Positions 30,326 to 39,483 of a stretch of DNA of 64,000 nucleotides are shown here, piece by piece. Position numbers and translations under genes: made by a program. The stretch covers positions 1 through 64,000 of the forward strand of contig CAZOJP010000001.1 of the NCBI GenBank assembly GCA_964580155.1, read 5' to 3'. Numbering within the stretch: position 1 is the first letter of the stretch; every line of letters begins with the position of its first letter. The stretch is from Intestinibacillus sp964580155 (GTDB lineage: Bacteria > Bacillota > Clostridia > Oscillospirales > Butyricicoccaceae). Under the pieces are notes generated by a model. The model did not search any database. It was not told the DNA's origin and worked only from the letters and a program-made list of their open reading frames with translations.

Positions 30326-31366
30326 TCATAGCTTGAGCTGTCCGCTCGGCAGCTCAAGTTGCAGATGCTCATATGCGGAGAGCGTAGCACACCTCCCACG
30401 AGGAGTGCGGTTAAGAAAACCGATCTGCATGAGATAGGGCTCGTAGACATCTTCCAGGGTTACGGATTCCTCTCCGATGGCAGCGGCGAGCGTTTCAAGT
30501 CCGACCGGTCCGCCGTTAAAGTTCTGTATGATGCACGATAGCATACGCCGGTCAATGCGGTCTAATCCGAGCGCATCAATATCAAGCGCACCAAGGCCCA
30601 TATCAGCTGCCTTTTTGGTGATAGTGCCGTTGCCGCACACCTCGGCAAAATCGCGTACGCGGCGCAGCAGCCGGTTCGCAATACGCGGTGTTCCGCGTGA
30701 GCGGCGCGCGATTTCATAGGATCCGTCCGAAGCGGTCGGCACGCCGAGAATGCTTGCAGAGCGATCGACAATGGATTGCAGCTCCTCTGGCGAATAAAGC
30801 TCGAGACGTAAAATCACGCCGAAGCGGTCACGCAGAGGGCTTGTCATTTGGCCGGCGCGTGTCGTCGCTCCGATTAACGTGAAGCGTGGCAGATCCAACC
30901 GGATGGAACGCGCCGACGGCCCTTTGCCAATGATAATATCAAGCGCAAAATCCTCCATTGCCGGATATAGGATTTCCTCTACGCTGCGGTTGAGCCTATG
31001 AATCTCGTCGATGAACAGAATATCGTTTTCCGTTAAATTTGTCAAGAGTGCGGCTAGGTCGCCTGCTTTTTCGATGGCCGGCCCCGAAGTGACACGGATG
31101 TTCACACCCATTTCCTGCGCAATGATGTTGGCAAGCGTGGTCTTTCCCAGTCCGGGCGGTCCGTATAGCAGGGTGTGGTCGAGCGGTTCTTCGCGTTTAC
31201 GCGCGGCTTCGATGAATATTTTAAGATTTTCTTTGACCTGTGTCTGACCCACATAGTCGTCCATAGACTTCGGCCGCAGGGAAAAATCGTTTTCCTCTTC
31301 CGAAAGAGAGCGACTGGATACGATGCGCTCATCATCCGACATTCCGCCGGAAAATTCGATGCTCAA
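30326..31366 (-). CDS. ruvB: Holliday junction branch-migration helicase RuvB
   Basis: 346-aa AAA+ ATPase that drives branch migration as hexameric rings on RuvA. Walker A is LLYGPPGLGKTTLA, Walker B is ILFIDEIHRL, sensor 1 is GATTRAGQ, the arginine finger region is SPLRDRFG, and a C-terminal winged helix includes TPRGR. TTG 31366 is favoured since GGGAG lies about 10 nt upstream; ATG 31342 is an alternative with poor site. It is the third gene of ruvC-ruvA-ruvB, 22 nt after ruvA. Confidence 0.96.
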   Translation of the reverse strand: MSIEFSGGMSDDERIVSSRSLSEEENDFSLRPKSMDDYVGQTQVKENLKIFIEAARKREEPLDHTLLYGPPGLGKTTLANIIAQEMGVNIRVTSGPAIEKAGDLAALLTNLTENDILFIDEIHRLNRSVEEILYPAMEDFALDIIIGKGPSARSIRLDLPRFTLIGATTRAGQMTSPLRDRFGVILRLELYSPEELQSIVDRSASILGVPTASDGSYEIARRSRGTPRIANRLLRRVRDFAEVCGNGTITKKAADMGLGALDIDALGLDRIDRRMLSCIIQNFNGGPVGLETLAAAIGEESVTLEDVYEPYLMQIGFLNRTPRGRCATLSAYEHLQLELPSGQLKL

Positions 31367-31388
31367 AGTTCTGTTTCTCCCATCTTCA

Positions 31389-32000
31389 TTATTGCATTGC
31401 GAGTTTTTTCAGGCATCCGCGAATGATTTCCTCGGCGTCCATTTCGGCCGCATTGATGCCTTCCATCGCCTGCAGGGCCTCCGCACGCGAATACCCAAGC
31501 ACCATAAGTGCCGCGACGGCCTCCTGCGTGTGATTCACGCCAAGCGCCGCCTGCGCCGCAGGCAGCTCCTTGCCCGCACCGGATGCGCTCTCGAGCTGCT
31601 CCTTTGCCATTTTATCGCGCAGCTCAAGCACGATGCGCTGTGCAATCTTTTTGCCGATGCCGGGTGCTTGCATAAGCAGCTTTTCATCGCCCGTGATTAC
31701 AGAAAGCGCAAGCCTCGAGGGTGACGCAACCGACAAAATCGCAAGTGCAGCCTTTGGGCCTACGCCGGACACCCCGATGAGCAGCTTAAAGCAACGCAGT
31801 TCCTCCTGGTCGCCAAAACCATAGAGGTTAAAAACATCCTCTCTTACGTGCAAATAGGTATATAAACGACTCTTTTGGCCAATTTTTAAATTTCCAACCG
31901 TGTTTTGCGAGGTATAGCACGCATATCCGACACCTGCGCAGTCCACAACCGCAAGTCCCGACTCGAGCAGTGCCACCGTGCCTTCCACATAATAAAACAT
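31389..32000 (-). CDS. ruvA: Holliday junction protein RuvA
   Basis: 203-aa tetrameric junction-binding subunit. An OB fold covers 1-~65 (MFYYVEGTVALLE). Helix-hairpin-helix motifs follow at ~70-140 (LIGVSGVGPKAALAIL; APGIGKKIAQRIVLEL with the acidic pin region between), and the C-terminal domain III that contacts RuvB at ~155-203 (AVAALMVLGYSRAEAL). It starts 3 nt after the ruvC stop and precedes ruvB, as in most Clostridia. Confidence 0.96.
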   Translation of the reverse strand: MFYYVEGTVALLESGLAVVDCAGVGYACYTSQNTVGNLKIGQKSRLYTYLHVREDVFNLYGFGDQEELRCFKLLIGVSGVGPKAALAILSVASPSRLALSVITGDEKLLMQAPGIGKKIAQRIVLELRDKMAKEQLESASGAGKELPAAQAALGVNHTQEAVAALMVLGYSRAEALQAMEGINAAEMDAEEIIRGCLKKLAMQ

Positions 32001-32003
32001 ATG

Positions 32004-32495
32004 TCAAATTCCTTTATATAGTTGAGAGCAACACGAGTGCCCGTGACAAATCGCCAGTGCGAGCGCATCCGCTGCATCGTCGGGGCGCGGGATTTTCGCA
32101 AGCCCCAGCAGTGTGCGTGTCATCTCCATAATCTGTTTTTTCTCCGCCTTGCCGTAGCCGACAACCGATTGCTTGACCTGGGACGGCGAATAGGACACCG
32201 GGTGCAGGCCCTTCTGCGCGCAGGCGAGTAAAATCACGCCGCGTGCCTGCGCCACCTGAATGCCCGTCGTGATATTCTGATTGAAAAACAGTTCTTCGAC
32301 GGCGACCTCCTGCGGATGAAAGGTGTCAATCAGCGTGCACAAATCGTCGTATATCTCCGCCAAGCGCAGTGGCATTTCCAGCCCGGCCTGTGTCGTGATA
32401 GCACCGTATTGTATCGGCGTAAAGCGATTTTTTTCGTATCGCACCAGCCCGTAGCCCACGATTCCATATCCGGGGTCAATGCCCAAAATCACCAT
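32004..32495 (-). CDS. ruvC: Crossover junction endodeoxyribonuclease RuvC
   Basis: 163-aa RNase H-fold resolvase that nicks Holliday junctions symmetrically. Acidic catalytic residues are in MVILGIDPGYG (Asp7), VEELFFNQN (the two Glu) and DAADALALAICHG (Asp pair). ATG 32495 gives the usual family N-terminus; GTG 32507, 4 codons earlier, is the alternative, because AAAGGA (32516-32511) sits closer to it. First gene of the ruvCAB operon. Confidence 0.94.
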   Translation of the reverse strand: MVILGIDPGYGIVGYGLVRYEKNRFTPIQYGAITTQAGLEMPLRLAEIYDDLCTLIDTFHPQEVAVEELFFNQNITTGIQVAQARGVILLACAQKGLHPVSYSPSQVKQSVVGYGKAEKKQIMEMTRTLLGLAKIPRPDDAADALALAICHGHSCCSQLYKGI

Positions 32496-32580
32496 TTTCC
32501 GCTGCACACATCCTTTGCACCTAAACTTATTGATATTCTATCATATTTTCTGCATACAGACAATGTATATTTCCGAATAC

Positions 32581-32623
32581 AAAGCAAAAGCAGGGGCATT
32601 TAGGCTGCCCCTGCTTTTGCTTT
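32581..32623 (-). terminator. Very strong terminator of the PLP-lyase gene
   Basis: 18-bp perfect stem, AAAGCAAAAGCAGGGGCA (32581-32598) with its complement at 32606-32623, overlapping the stop codon of the gene; TTTGT follows on the minus strand. Confidence 0.85.
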
Positions 32624-33881
32624 ACTGTCCTTGTTGGCTTCTTTGGATCCGCTCTGCTGCAAGCAGAATACCCGCCTTTCCGGATGAATAGGTCAGGCCT
32701 CCCTGCACATAGCATACATACGGTTCGCGCATGGGTGCGTCCGCAGACAGCTCAATCGACGCGCCCTGCACGAACGCACCAGCCGCCATAATGACGGGAT
32801 CGTCGTAGCCCGGCATCTCCCACGGCTCAGGTGTTACGAAAGAGTCGACCGGTGCCCCCGCCTGAATGCCTTCGCAGAAACGGCGCAGCGGCTCCGGCGC
32901 GCCGAACGCAATGGTCTGAATAATGTCATGGCGTGTCTCCTCCGCCTTAGGGCTGACCCCATAGCCGAGCTTTTCCATGACCTTCGCACAAAAAATCGCG
33001 GTCTTCAGCGCCTGCGCCGTCGTGTGCGGTGCCATGAATAATCCCTGATACAGCAGCCGGTTCTGCCCCATCGTGCAGCCGCACTCACCGCCGATACCGG
33101 GCGCCGTCAGGCGGTAGGAGGCATTCTCGACCAAATCCGCCCGGCCTGCAATATATCCGCCGGTCGGCGCAAGACCGCCGCCGGGATTCTTGATGAGCGA
33201 CCCCGCAATCAGGTCTGCGCCAACCTGCGTCGGCTCGACGGTCTCCACGAACTCGCCGTAGCAGTTGTCCACCATAATAGCCGCATGCGGATTGCCTGCA
33301 CGCACTACATTGCAGATTTCTGCGATTTCCGCACAAGAAAGCGTCTCTCTGACCGCATATCCGCGGCTGCGCTGAATGAAAACAAGTGTAATGGTATTAT
33401 CATTTACAGCTTCTTTAATTGCATCATAATCGGGTTTTCCGTCTTTTAAATTCACCTGTTTGTAGTGAATGCCATAATTCTTCATGCTGCCACTATAATC
33501 GCCCGTAATCGTATTTTGCAGCGTGTCATATGCCGCGCCTGTTACCGAAAGCACCGTATCTCCGGTGCGTACCGCCGCAAACATTGCACATGACAGCGCA
33601 TGGGTGCCGTTCACAAAACCGATGCGCACAAGCGCCGCCTCCGCGCCGAAAATATCGGCATAGATCCGATCGAGCGTGTCGCGTCCGTGGTCATCATATC
33701 CATATCCCGTTGTTCCTGCAAACAGATTATCGGATACACGATGCTCTGCAAATGCAGCCAACACCTTTTCCGTATTCTCATCACATACCTGCTCGATTGC
33801 AGCAAAATACGGTGCAATTTCTTTTTCTGCTTCGCGTCCTAATGCGTAAATCGCATCTGAAACGCCTAGATGGTTTGTCAA
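32622..33881 (-). CDS. Methionine gamma-lyase family / aluminium-resistance-type PLP protein
   Basis: 419-aa fold-type I PLP enzyme of the 'aluminium resistance protein' family, related to cystathionine/methionine lyases. The PLP lysine is in GSLIKNPGGG; other family blocks are FAGTTGYGYDDHGRDTLD, RIGFVNGTHALSCA, IMVDNCYGEFVE and GGECGCTMG. TTG 33881 is chosen: GAAGGA lies just upstream and the peptide then begins TNHLGVSDAIYALG; the longer form to 33929 would run back through a -10-like TATACC. Single gene after ruvCAB. The natural substrate in Clostridia is not established. Confidence 0.85.
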   Translation of the reverse strand: MTNHLGVSDAIYALGREAEKEIAPYFAAIEQVCDENTEKVLAAFAEHRVSDNLFAGTTGYGYDDHGRDTLDRIYADIFGAEAALVRIGFVNGTHALSCAMFAAVRTGDTVLSVTGAAYDTLQNTITGDYSGSMKNYGIHYKQVNLKDGKPDYDAIKEAVNDNTITLVFIQRSRGYAVRETLSCAEIAEICNVVRAGNPHAAIMVDNCYGEFVETVEPTQVGADLIAGSLIKNPGGGLAPTGGYIAGRADLVENASYRLTAPGIGGECGCTMGQNRLLYQGLFMAPHTTAQALKTAIFCAKVMEKLGYGVSPKAEETRHDIIQTIAFGAPEPLRRFCEGIQAGAPVDSFVTPEPWEMPGYDDPVIMAAGAFVQGASIELSADAPMREPYVCYVQGGLTYSSGKAGILLAAERIQRSQQGQ

Positions 33882-34012
33882 TATGATCCTTCTTCCCTTA
33901 AATGGTATACTATTGAAATGTGCGGGCATCCTTCTTCGTCAAATGGCTGCCCGCAAGGACAAAATCCGCATACTGCGTAAAAACCCTGCACACGAATCTG
34001 CACGCCCCTGCC

Positions 34013-34810
34013 TCATGTATCCTCCGTCAGCACCGATGTGCCGTCCGGCAACTGAAAAACACTGTCAGCCGGTGCGGTCATCGTCAAGCTGCTGACGAGA
34101 CATTGCCGCATGATCGTATCTCCCTTCAAAATATCCGCGCGCACAAGCAGTCCGGAAATTGTAGAGACATAATAAACGCTGCGATACGCTCCCTGGGTCG
34201 CATCGATCCGAATACATGGTTCATACGAAAGGTTCGATATATCAGCTGCGACAATTTGATCTATTCCGAGCGATAATACAGTTTTATAGCTGGGTATCAT
34301 CGCCGAATCATCATCTGTAAAGTTTCCTGCCTTGCCAGAGTAATAGCGATCAGAATTACTCTCCCACGCATAGATTTTATCCGCTTTGCGCAGGATGGTG
34401 CGCTGCGTGTTGCCGCTTTCACTAATTTCGTCCGTACGGCATACGTCCTGCTTAAAGTACTGACGACGCTTGAGTGTATGGATTGCAGTCATGCCCTCAT
34501 ACAGTGTGTTCTGCACAAGGTAGCTGTACGCTTCCGGTCGGCTTAGTGACGCAATCACGCGTTGCACGTTGTCCGGGCGAATTTCCACCCCCTGCAAGGC
34601 ATCGTTCGATGTGAACGGTTCATCACCTTGCGATACCACCGGCGCTTCGGTTTGCTCGGATGGTAGCGTGATGCCGCTTCCCGCCCTGCGATAGGCGCTC
34701 GTCGAGAGGTAAAAGCTGAAAAACAGCGCGATGACAAGGGCAAGTGCTCCAAGCGCCGCGAGCAGCGGCGTGGTAATCACCTGCCGCTGCTCGCCGTTTC
34801 GTCTGTTCAT
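34013..34810 (-). CDS. Membrane-anchored protein of unknown function
   Basis: 265 aa with one N-terminal transmembrane segment (about 14-38, LLAALGALALVIALFFSFYL), a Ser/Glu-rich stalk to ~65, then an extracytoplasmic domain of ~190 residues that looks all-beta (LolA/RseB-like impression: YLVQNTLYEGMTAIHTLKRR, KADKIYAWESNSDRYYSG). Its start overlaps the mnaA stop (ATGA), so it is translationally coupled to the tagO-mnaA wall-polymer genes. No enzymatic motif is seen; a role in wall-polymer assembly or sensing is inference. Confidence 0.6.
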   Translation of the reverse strand: MNRRNGEQRQVITTPLLAALGALALVIALFFSFYLSTSAYRRAGSGITLPSEQTEAPVVSQGDEPFTSNDALQGVEIRPDNVQRVIASLSRPEAYSYLVQNTLYEGMTAIHTLKRRQYFKQDVCRTDEISESGNTQRTILRKADKIYAWESNSDRYYSGKAGNFTDDDSAMIPSYKTVLSLGIDQIVAADISNLSYEPCIRIDATQGAYRSVYYVSTISGLLVRADILKGDTIMRQCLVSSLTMTAPADSVFQLPDGTSVLTEDT

Positions 34811-35958
34811 TGCGGTGTAAACGACTCCGGCTTATCCGCGCGCGCGCCGAAGTGCTGTTCGATTAGCTGTACGATACGTGCCGAGGTTTTACCGTCACCG
34901 TAAGGGTTGATCGCATGTGCCATCGCCGCATACGCCGCCGGATCATCAAGCAGCTCGCGCGCCAGACGCACGATATCATCCTGATCCACGCCTGCAAGCT
35001 TGACCGTTCCCGCCTCGACCGCCTCCGGGCGCTCGGTTTCGCGTCGCAACACCAGTACGGGCTTGCCCAGCGAGGGTGCTTCTTCCTGCAAGCCGCCGGA
35101 ATCGGTCATAATCATGAAGCAGCGCGCCATCAGGTTGTGCATCTCATCGACCGCAAGCGGCTGAATGAGGTGTACACGCGCATTTCCACCGAGATATTTT
35201 TCCGCCGTTTCACGCACATACGGACTGAGATGCACCGGATAAACAAAATGCACGTCTTCGTACGCAGCCGACAGCTCTGCAATTGCACGGCAAATGTTTT
35301 CCATCGGCTCGCCATAGTTCTCGCGCCGATGAGCCGTAACCAGCACTACGCGATTGCTCTCAAAGTCCAGCGCCTTGAGCTGCTCATCGCGGAAAGCGAA
35401 ATCATCACGCACCGTCATATGGATTGCATCGACAACCGTGTTGCCCACAACGGTCACACCGTCTGTAATCGCCTCGCGCGCCAGATTGTCGCGGTTACGT
35501 GCAGTCGGCGCAAAATGCAATGTAGCGATGCGGCCGGTCAGGCAACGATTCATTTCTTCCGGAAACGGTGAATACTTATCATATGTGCGCAGTCCTGCCT
35601 CGATATGCCCAACAGGAATTTGATGGTAGAACGCCGCAAGCGCACCGGCGAAGGTGGTGGAGGTATCACCGTGTACGAGCACCATATCCGGTTTTGCCTG
35701 CTCCAGCACCTCGTCCAGACCGTGCAGCGATTTCTCCGTGATTGTCGAGAGCGTTTGACGGGGCTGCATGATATCGAGATCGTAATCAGGTTTAATCTGG
35801 AAGATATCGAGCACCTGATCAAGCATCTGACGATGCTGCGCGGTGACGCAGACGATGCTTTCTGTATGCTCCCCCTGCTCCAGCGCACGGATGAGCGGCG
35901 CAACCTTAATCGCTTCTGGTCGTGTGCCGAACACGGTCATGACCTTAATCTTTTTCAT
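34807..35958 (-). CDS. mnaA: UDP-N-acetylglucosamine 2-epimerase
   Basis: 383-aa non-hydrolysing epimerase interconverting UDP-GlcNAc and UDP-ManNAc, which supplies ManNAc for the linkage unit of teichoic acid or secondary wall polymer. Family blocks are VFGTRPEAIKVAPL, TAQHRQMLDQVL, VHGDTSTTFAGAL, GHIEAGLRTYDKYSPFPEE, TAHRRENYGEP and DSGGLQEEAPSLGKPVLVLR. It overlaps the upstream tagO stop by 14 nt and the downstream gene by 4 nt, so the three are coupled. Confidence 0.95.
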   Translation of the reverse strand: MKKIKVMTVFGTRPEAIKVAPLIRALEQGEHTESIVCVTAQHRQMLDQVLDIFQIKPDYDLDIMQPRQTLSTITEKSLHGLDEVLEQAKPDMVLVHGDTSTTFAGALAAFYHQIPVGHIEAGLRTYDKYSPFPEEMNRCLTGRIATLHFAPTARNRDNLAREAITDGVTVVGNTVVDAIHMTVRDDFAFRDEQLKALDFESNRVVLVTAHRRENYGEPMENICRAIAELSAAYEDVHFVYPVHLSPYVRETAEKYLGGNARVHLIQPLAVDEMHNLMARCFMIMTDSGGLQEEAPSLGKPVLVLRRETERPEAVEAGTVKLAGVDQDDIVRLARELLDDPAAYAAMAHAINPYGDGKTSARIVQLIEQHFGARADKPESFTPQ

Positions 35959-37072
35959 CTTCTTTTGTTTCCTTTCCGGACGTCACTTCGGATTCCTCCG
36001 ACGTCGTCGATATATGTTCGTGCCCCAGATGCTTGTCAATGCTCAGGACTACGCGCGTGCCGACTGCAATGGTCACAATGACTGCAAGCACAAGCACCAT
36101 TGCGCGCACTTCTCCGCGCGACGTCAGCACGACCGCTGCCAGTCCGAGCGTGCCGCTGATCGCATAAAGAATTGCGACCGACTGCTTTTGGTTGAATCCC
36201 ATGTCCATGAGCCGGTGATGCACATGCCCGCGATCCGGACTCATCGGACTGCGCCCCGATAGCAAGCGGCGAATAATTGCCACCGCGGTATCGAAAATCG
36301 GCAGACCGAGAATGAGAAACGGCACAGCGAACGAAATGACCGCGTAAAACTTGAACATGCCCATAATGGACATGGTTGCAAGCATGTAACCGAGAAAAGT
36401 GGAGCCGGTGTCTCCCATAAAAATCTTAGCCGGGTTGATGTTGTACGGCATGAAGCCGATACATGCGCCCGTCAGTGCTGCCATCGTCATTGCGACAGGC
36501 ATCTCCCCGACCAGCAGGCCGACCGCGAGCATCGTCAGACTTGCAATTGATGATACACCCACGGCAAGACCGTCCAGACCGTCGATCAGGTTGACTGCAT
36601 TTGTAATGCCGACAATCCAAAGAACAGTGATGGGAATCGCAAGCATGCCCAAGCTGAAATACGGCATGTTCGAGAAGGGATTCAGGCTGGAAAACATATC
36701 GATTCGCAGTCCGCCAAAGCACACGGGAATCGCCGCGGCAATGATCTGAATGACGAATTTGAGCTTTGCACCGAGCGCCATGACATCATCAAAGATGCCC
36801 AGAATGACAATGGTCATCGCACCGATCAAAATGCAGAGCATTTGCCGGTCGATGTCGACAAAAAGAAGCACCGCGCAGAGGAATGCAAGAAAAATCGCAA
36901 GACCGCCCAAACGCGGAATGGGTTTTTTATGCATGCGTCTGCTGTCCTTCGGTACATCGATCGCACCGATTTTATGTGCGAAACGCTTGACAAACGGTGT
37001 CAATGCATAGGAAATCACGCCGGCAAGCGCAAACACCGCGATGATTCGCAGCACCACTGTATATTCTGACAT
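35945..37072 (-). CDS. tagO: Undecaprenyl-phosphate GlcNAc-1-P transferase (TagO/WecA)
   Basis: 375-aa polytopic membrane enzyme that transfers GlcNAc-1-P to undecaprenyl phosphate, starting wall teichoic acid or other secondary polymer synthesis. Ten to eleven hydrophobic segments. MraY/WecA motifs: VPKDSRRMHKKPIPRLGGLA, GIFDDVMALGAKLK (Asp-Asp), NLIDGLDGLAVG (nucleophile-region Asp), MGDTGSTFLGY and DRGHVHHRLMDMGF. It is first gene of tagO-mnaA-unknown. The SLH proteins in this window would need such a polymer as anchor. Confidence 0.93.
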   Translation of the reverse strand: MSEYTVVLRIIAVFALAGVISYALTPFVKRFAHKIGAIDVPKDSRRMHKKPIPRLGGLAIFLAFLCAVLLFVDIDRQMLCILIGAMTIVILGIFDDVMALGAKLKFVIQIIAAAIPVCFGGLRIDMFSSLNPFSNMPYFSLGMLAIPITVLWIVGITNAVNLIDGLDGLAVGVSSIASLTMLAVGLLVGEMPVAMTMAALTGACIGFMPYNINPAKIFMGDTGSTFLGYMLATMSIMGMFKFYAVISFAVPFLILGLPIFDTAVAIIRRLLSGRSPMSPDRGHVHHRLMDMGFNQKQSVAILYAISGTLGLAAVVLTSRGEVRAMVLVLAVIVTIAVGTRVVLSIDKHLGHEHISTTSEESEVTSGKETKEDEKD

Positions 37073-37109
37073 ATCTGTTATACCCTCTTAAACTGCATGC
37101 AAAACATGC

Positions 37110-38120
37110 TTATCTGCGCACAAAGCCGACTTTGCGGTAGACCTTATCCAGTGTTTTGCGCGCCTGATAGGCCGCCTTTTGCGCGCCCTCGTGATAGACG
37201 CTCTCGAGATAATCTTTGTTCCGCAGCAGATCTTCAGTCTTTTCGCGGATCGGGCGCAGCATCTCAACGACGGCTTCTCCGACCGCGGGCTTAAAGTCGC
37301 CGTAGCCCCTGCCTGCAAACTCAGCCTCGACCTCCTCGGGGGTTTTGCCGGTTGCGAGCGCATAAATGGTCGTCAGATTGTTGATGCCATCCTTGCCCTC
37401 TCCGCGCACAACGCGGGTATCAGAGTCGGTGACGGCGCGTTTGCACTTGCGCATGATGTCCTCCGGCTTATCCATAAGCAGAATATAGCCGTTGACGTTC
37501 TCATCCGACTTGCTCATTTTGCGCAGCGGATCCTGCAAACTCATGATTTTTGCGCCCTCGGTCGGGATATACGGCTCGGGAACGACAAATGTATCAGGAA
37601 ATGTGCCGTTAAACCGCTGCGCAATATTGCGGGCAAGCTCGACATGCTGCTTCTGGTCCACACCAACCGGCACCTTATCCGTTTGATACAGCAAAATATC
37701 CGCCGCCATGAGCACCGGATAGGTAAAAAGTCCAACGTTCACGTTGTCGGAATGCCGCTGGGATTTGTCCTTGAACTGCGTCATACGAGATGCTTCGCCG
37801 AACATGGTAAAGCAGTTGAGCACCCAAGCAAGCTCTGCGTGTGCCGGCACATGGCTCTGAATAAACAGTGTGCTTTTCTCGGGATTGAGGCCGCATGCGA
37901 TATACTGCGCGAGCACCTCAAGCGTATGTCGGCGCAGAATTGCCGGCTCCTGCCGCACGGTGATGGCATGCATATCAACGACGCAATAAATACAGTTAAA
38001 GTCCTCTTGCAGCAGCGTAAAGTTGCGCAGCGCACCCAGATAGTTGCCGAGTGTCAGATGGCCGCTGGGCTGTACGCCAGAAAAAATGGTCTGTTTCTTT
38101 TCTGTGATTACTTCGCTCAT
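37110..38120 (-). CDS. trpS: Tryptophanyl-tRNA synthetase
   Basis: 336-aa class Ic synthetase charging tRNA-Trp. The HIGH-type motif is PSGHLTLGNYLGAL (about 18-31) and the KMSKS loop is RKMSKSDENVNGY (about 208). Trp-pocket elements GEASRMTQFKDK and PVLMAADILLYQTDKVPVG are present. Length fits the family. Its ATG overlaps the stop of the upstream aminotransferase gene (ATGA), so the two are translationally coupled. Confidence 0.96.
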   Translation of the reverse strand: MSEVITEKKQTIFSGVQPSGHLTLGNYLGALRNFTLLQEDFNCIYCVVDMHAITVRQEPAILRRHTLEVLAQYIACGLNPEKSTLFIQSHVPAHAELAWVLNCFTMFGEASRMTQFKDKSQRHSDNVNVGLFTYPVLMAADILLYQTDKVPVGVDQKQHVELARNIAQRFNGTFPDTFVVPEPYIPTEGAKIMSLQDPLRKMSKSDENVNGYILLMDKPEDIMRKCKRAVTDSDTRVVRGEGKDGINNLTTIYALATGKTPEEVEAEFAGRGYGDFKPAVGEAVVEMLRPIREKTEDLLRNKDYLESVYHEGAQKAAYQARKTLDKVYRKVGFVRR

Positions 38121-39319
38121 TTCAGTACTTCCTTTATATAGTCTTTCATGACCGCGCCGAGAATCTCGATACCGGTCTTAATTTGTTCTTCCGAAGGCAA
38201 AGAGAAATTCAGACGGAACCCACCGGAACGCATACTGTCATCCGCAAGGAACGAAACACCCGGCACAGCCGCAACCTTGCGTTCCCCTGCCCGTGCGCAG
38301 AACGTAAATCCATCGCAAGGCTCCGGCAGCTCGACCCACAGAAACAGTCCGCCCTCCGGTACGATTACAGTCGCACGCGGATCAAACTGCCGCGCAATCT
38401 CCGCGAGCATAACATCGCGCTTATGGCGATAGCGCGCACACACCGATGCAATATGTGCATCAAGATCATACTGCTGCAAATATTGAGCAACCACCATTTG
38501 GAAAAACAAATTGGAGTGCACGTCGCTCGTTTGCTTTGCGACAACCATCTTCGCGATGATTTCGCGCGGTGCAAGCGCATACCCCAAGCGGATACCGGGT
38601 GCCAGCACCTTGGAATAAGAGCCGGCATAGATGACTCTGCCCTGCGTGTCCATGCTTTTGATGGGCGCGACATAATCCCCCGAATAACGCAGCTCAAAGT
38701 AAGGGTTATCCTCTAAAATCATGACATCGTATCGCGCAGCAAGGTCCAGCATCTGCTGACGCCGCTGCGCGGGCATTGTGCGTCCTGTCGGGTTTTGAAA
38801 GGTTGGAATGGTATAAATCAGCTTGACATTCGGTACAGTTTTGAGCAGTTCCTCGAGTGCGTCCATGCGCATGCCGTAATCGTCCATCGGACAGCCGACA
38901 AGCTTGACGCGATAGGAGCGAAACGCATTGAGCGCACCGACAAAGCTGGGATCCTCACAAATCAGTGCATCACCTTCATTGAGAAAAACCTTTGCTGTCA
39001 GATCAAGCGCCTGCTGGCCGCCGGATGTAATGATCAGCTCATCCGGCGCTGTGCCAACGCCGTATTTTGTTTGTAAACGCTGCATCGTCTGCTCGCGCAG
39101 CGGAGTATATCCCTCGGTCATGCCGTATTGCAGCGCTTGCGCGGCGTTCTGCAGGAACAGGTTGCGCGCGATTTCTTCCATTTCCTGTGCAGGAAAGCTG
39201 TCCGGTGACGGACTGCCTGCCGCAAAGGAAATCACACTGGGATCCTGCGTCACCTTTAAAATTTCGCGTATCGCAGATGGCTTTAATGCCGCCATTCGGT
39301 CGGAGAATTGATAATCCAT
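38117..39319 (-). CDS. PLP-dependent aminotransferase (2-aminoadipate/aromatic type)
   Basis: 400-aa fold-type I aminotransferase of the MocR/LysN/ARO8-like subgroup. PLP-lysine motif is AGSYSKVLAPGIRLGYA, phosphate loop TSGGQQALDLTAKVFL, with ILEDNPYFELRY (Asp-x-x-Tyr) and RLNFSLPSEEQI (Arg that binds the substrate carboxylate). Start 39319 is set by AGGGGG about 10 nt upstream; the upstream extension is not conserved in style. No DNA-binding domain, so it is an enzyme, not a MocR regulator. Coupled to trpS, which hints at, but does not prove, an aromatic amino acid substrate. Confidence 0.88.
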   Translation of the reverse strand: MDYQFSDRMAALKPSAIREILKVTQDPSVISFAAGSPSPDSFPAQEMEEIARNLFLQNAAQALQYGMTEGYTPLREQTMQRLQTKYGVGTAPDELIITSGGQQALDLTAKVFLNEGDALICEDPSFVGALNAFRSYRVKLVGCPMDDYGMRMDALEELLKTVPNVKLIYTIPTFQNPTGRTMPAQRRQQMLDLAARYDVMILEDNPYFELRYSGDYVAPIKSMDTQGRVIYAGSYSKVLAPGIRLGYALAPREIIAKMVVAKQTSDVHSNLFFQMVVAQYLQQYDLDAHIASVCARYRHKRDVMLAEIARQFDPRATVIVPEGGLFLWVELPEPCDGFTFCARAGERKVAAVPGVSFLADDSMRSGGFRLNFSLPSEEQIKTGIEILGAVMKDYIKEVLK

Positions 39320-39429
39320 ATCTATCATGCCCCCTGTATTTTGCCGATTTTTAAACCTACGCATTATCATAGCACAAAATGCCTTGTCATGCAATGTAAA
39401 GCATGTATTTTCCCAAAAAGCTCCATCTG

Positions 39430-39458
39430 TTGACAAGCTTTTCCGGACAAGGTATCAT
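39430..39458 (+). promoter_or_regulatory. SigA-type promoter of glpK
   Basis: TTGACA (39430-39435), 17-bp spacer, TATCAT (39453-39458), about 20 nt upstream of the ribosome site. Confidence 0.8.
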
Positions 39459-39483
39459 GATAGAAAGAAAAGGGGCGATGAAA

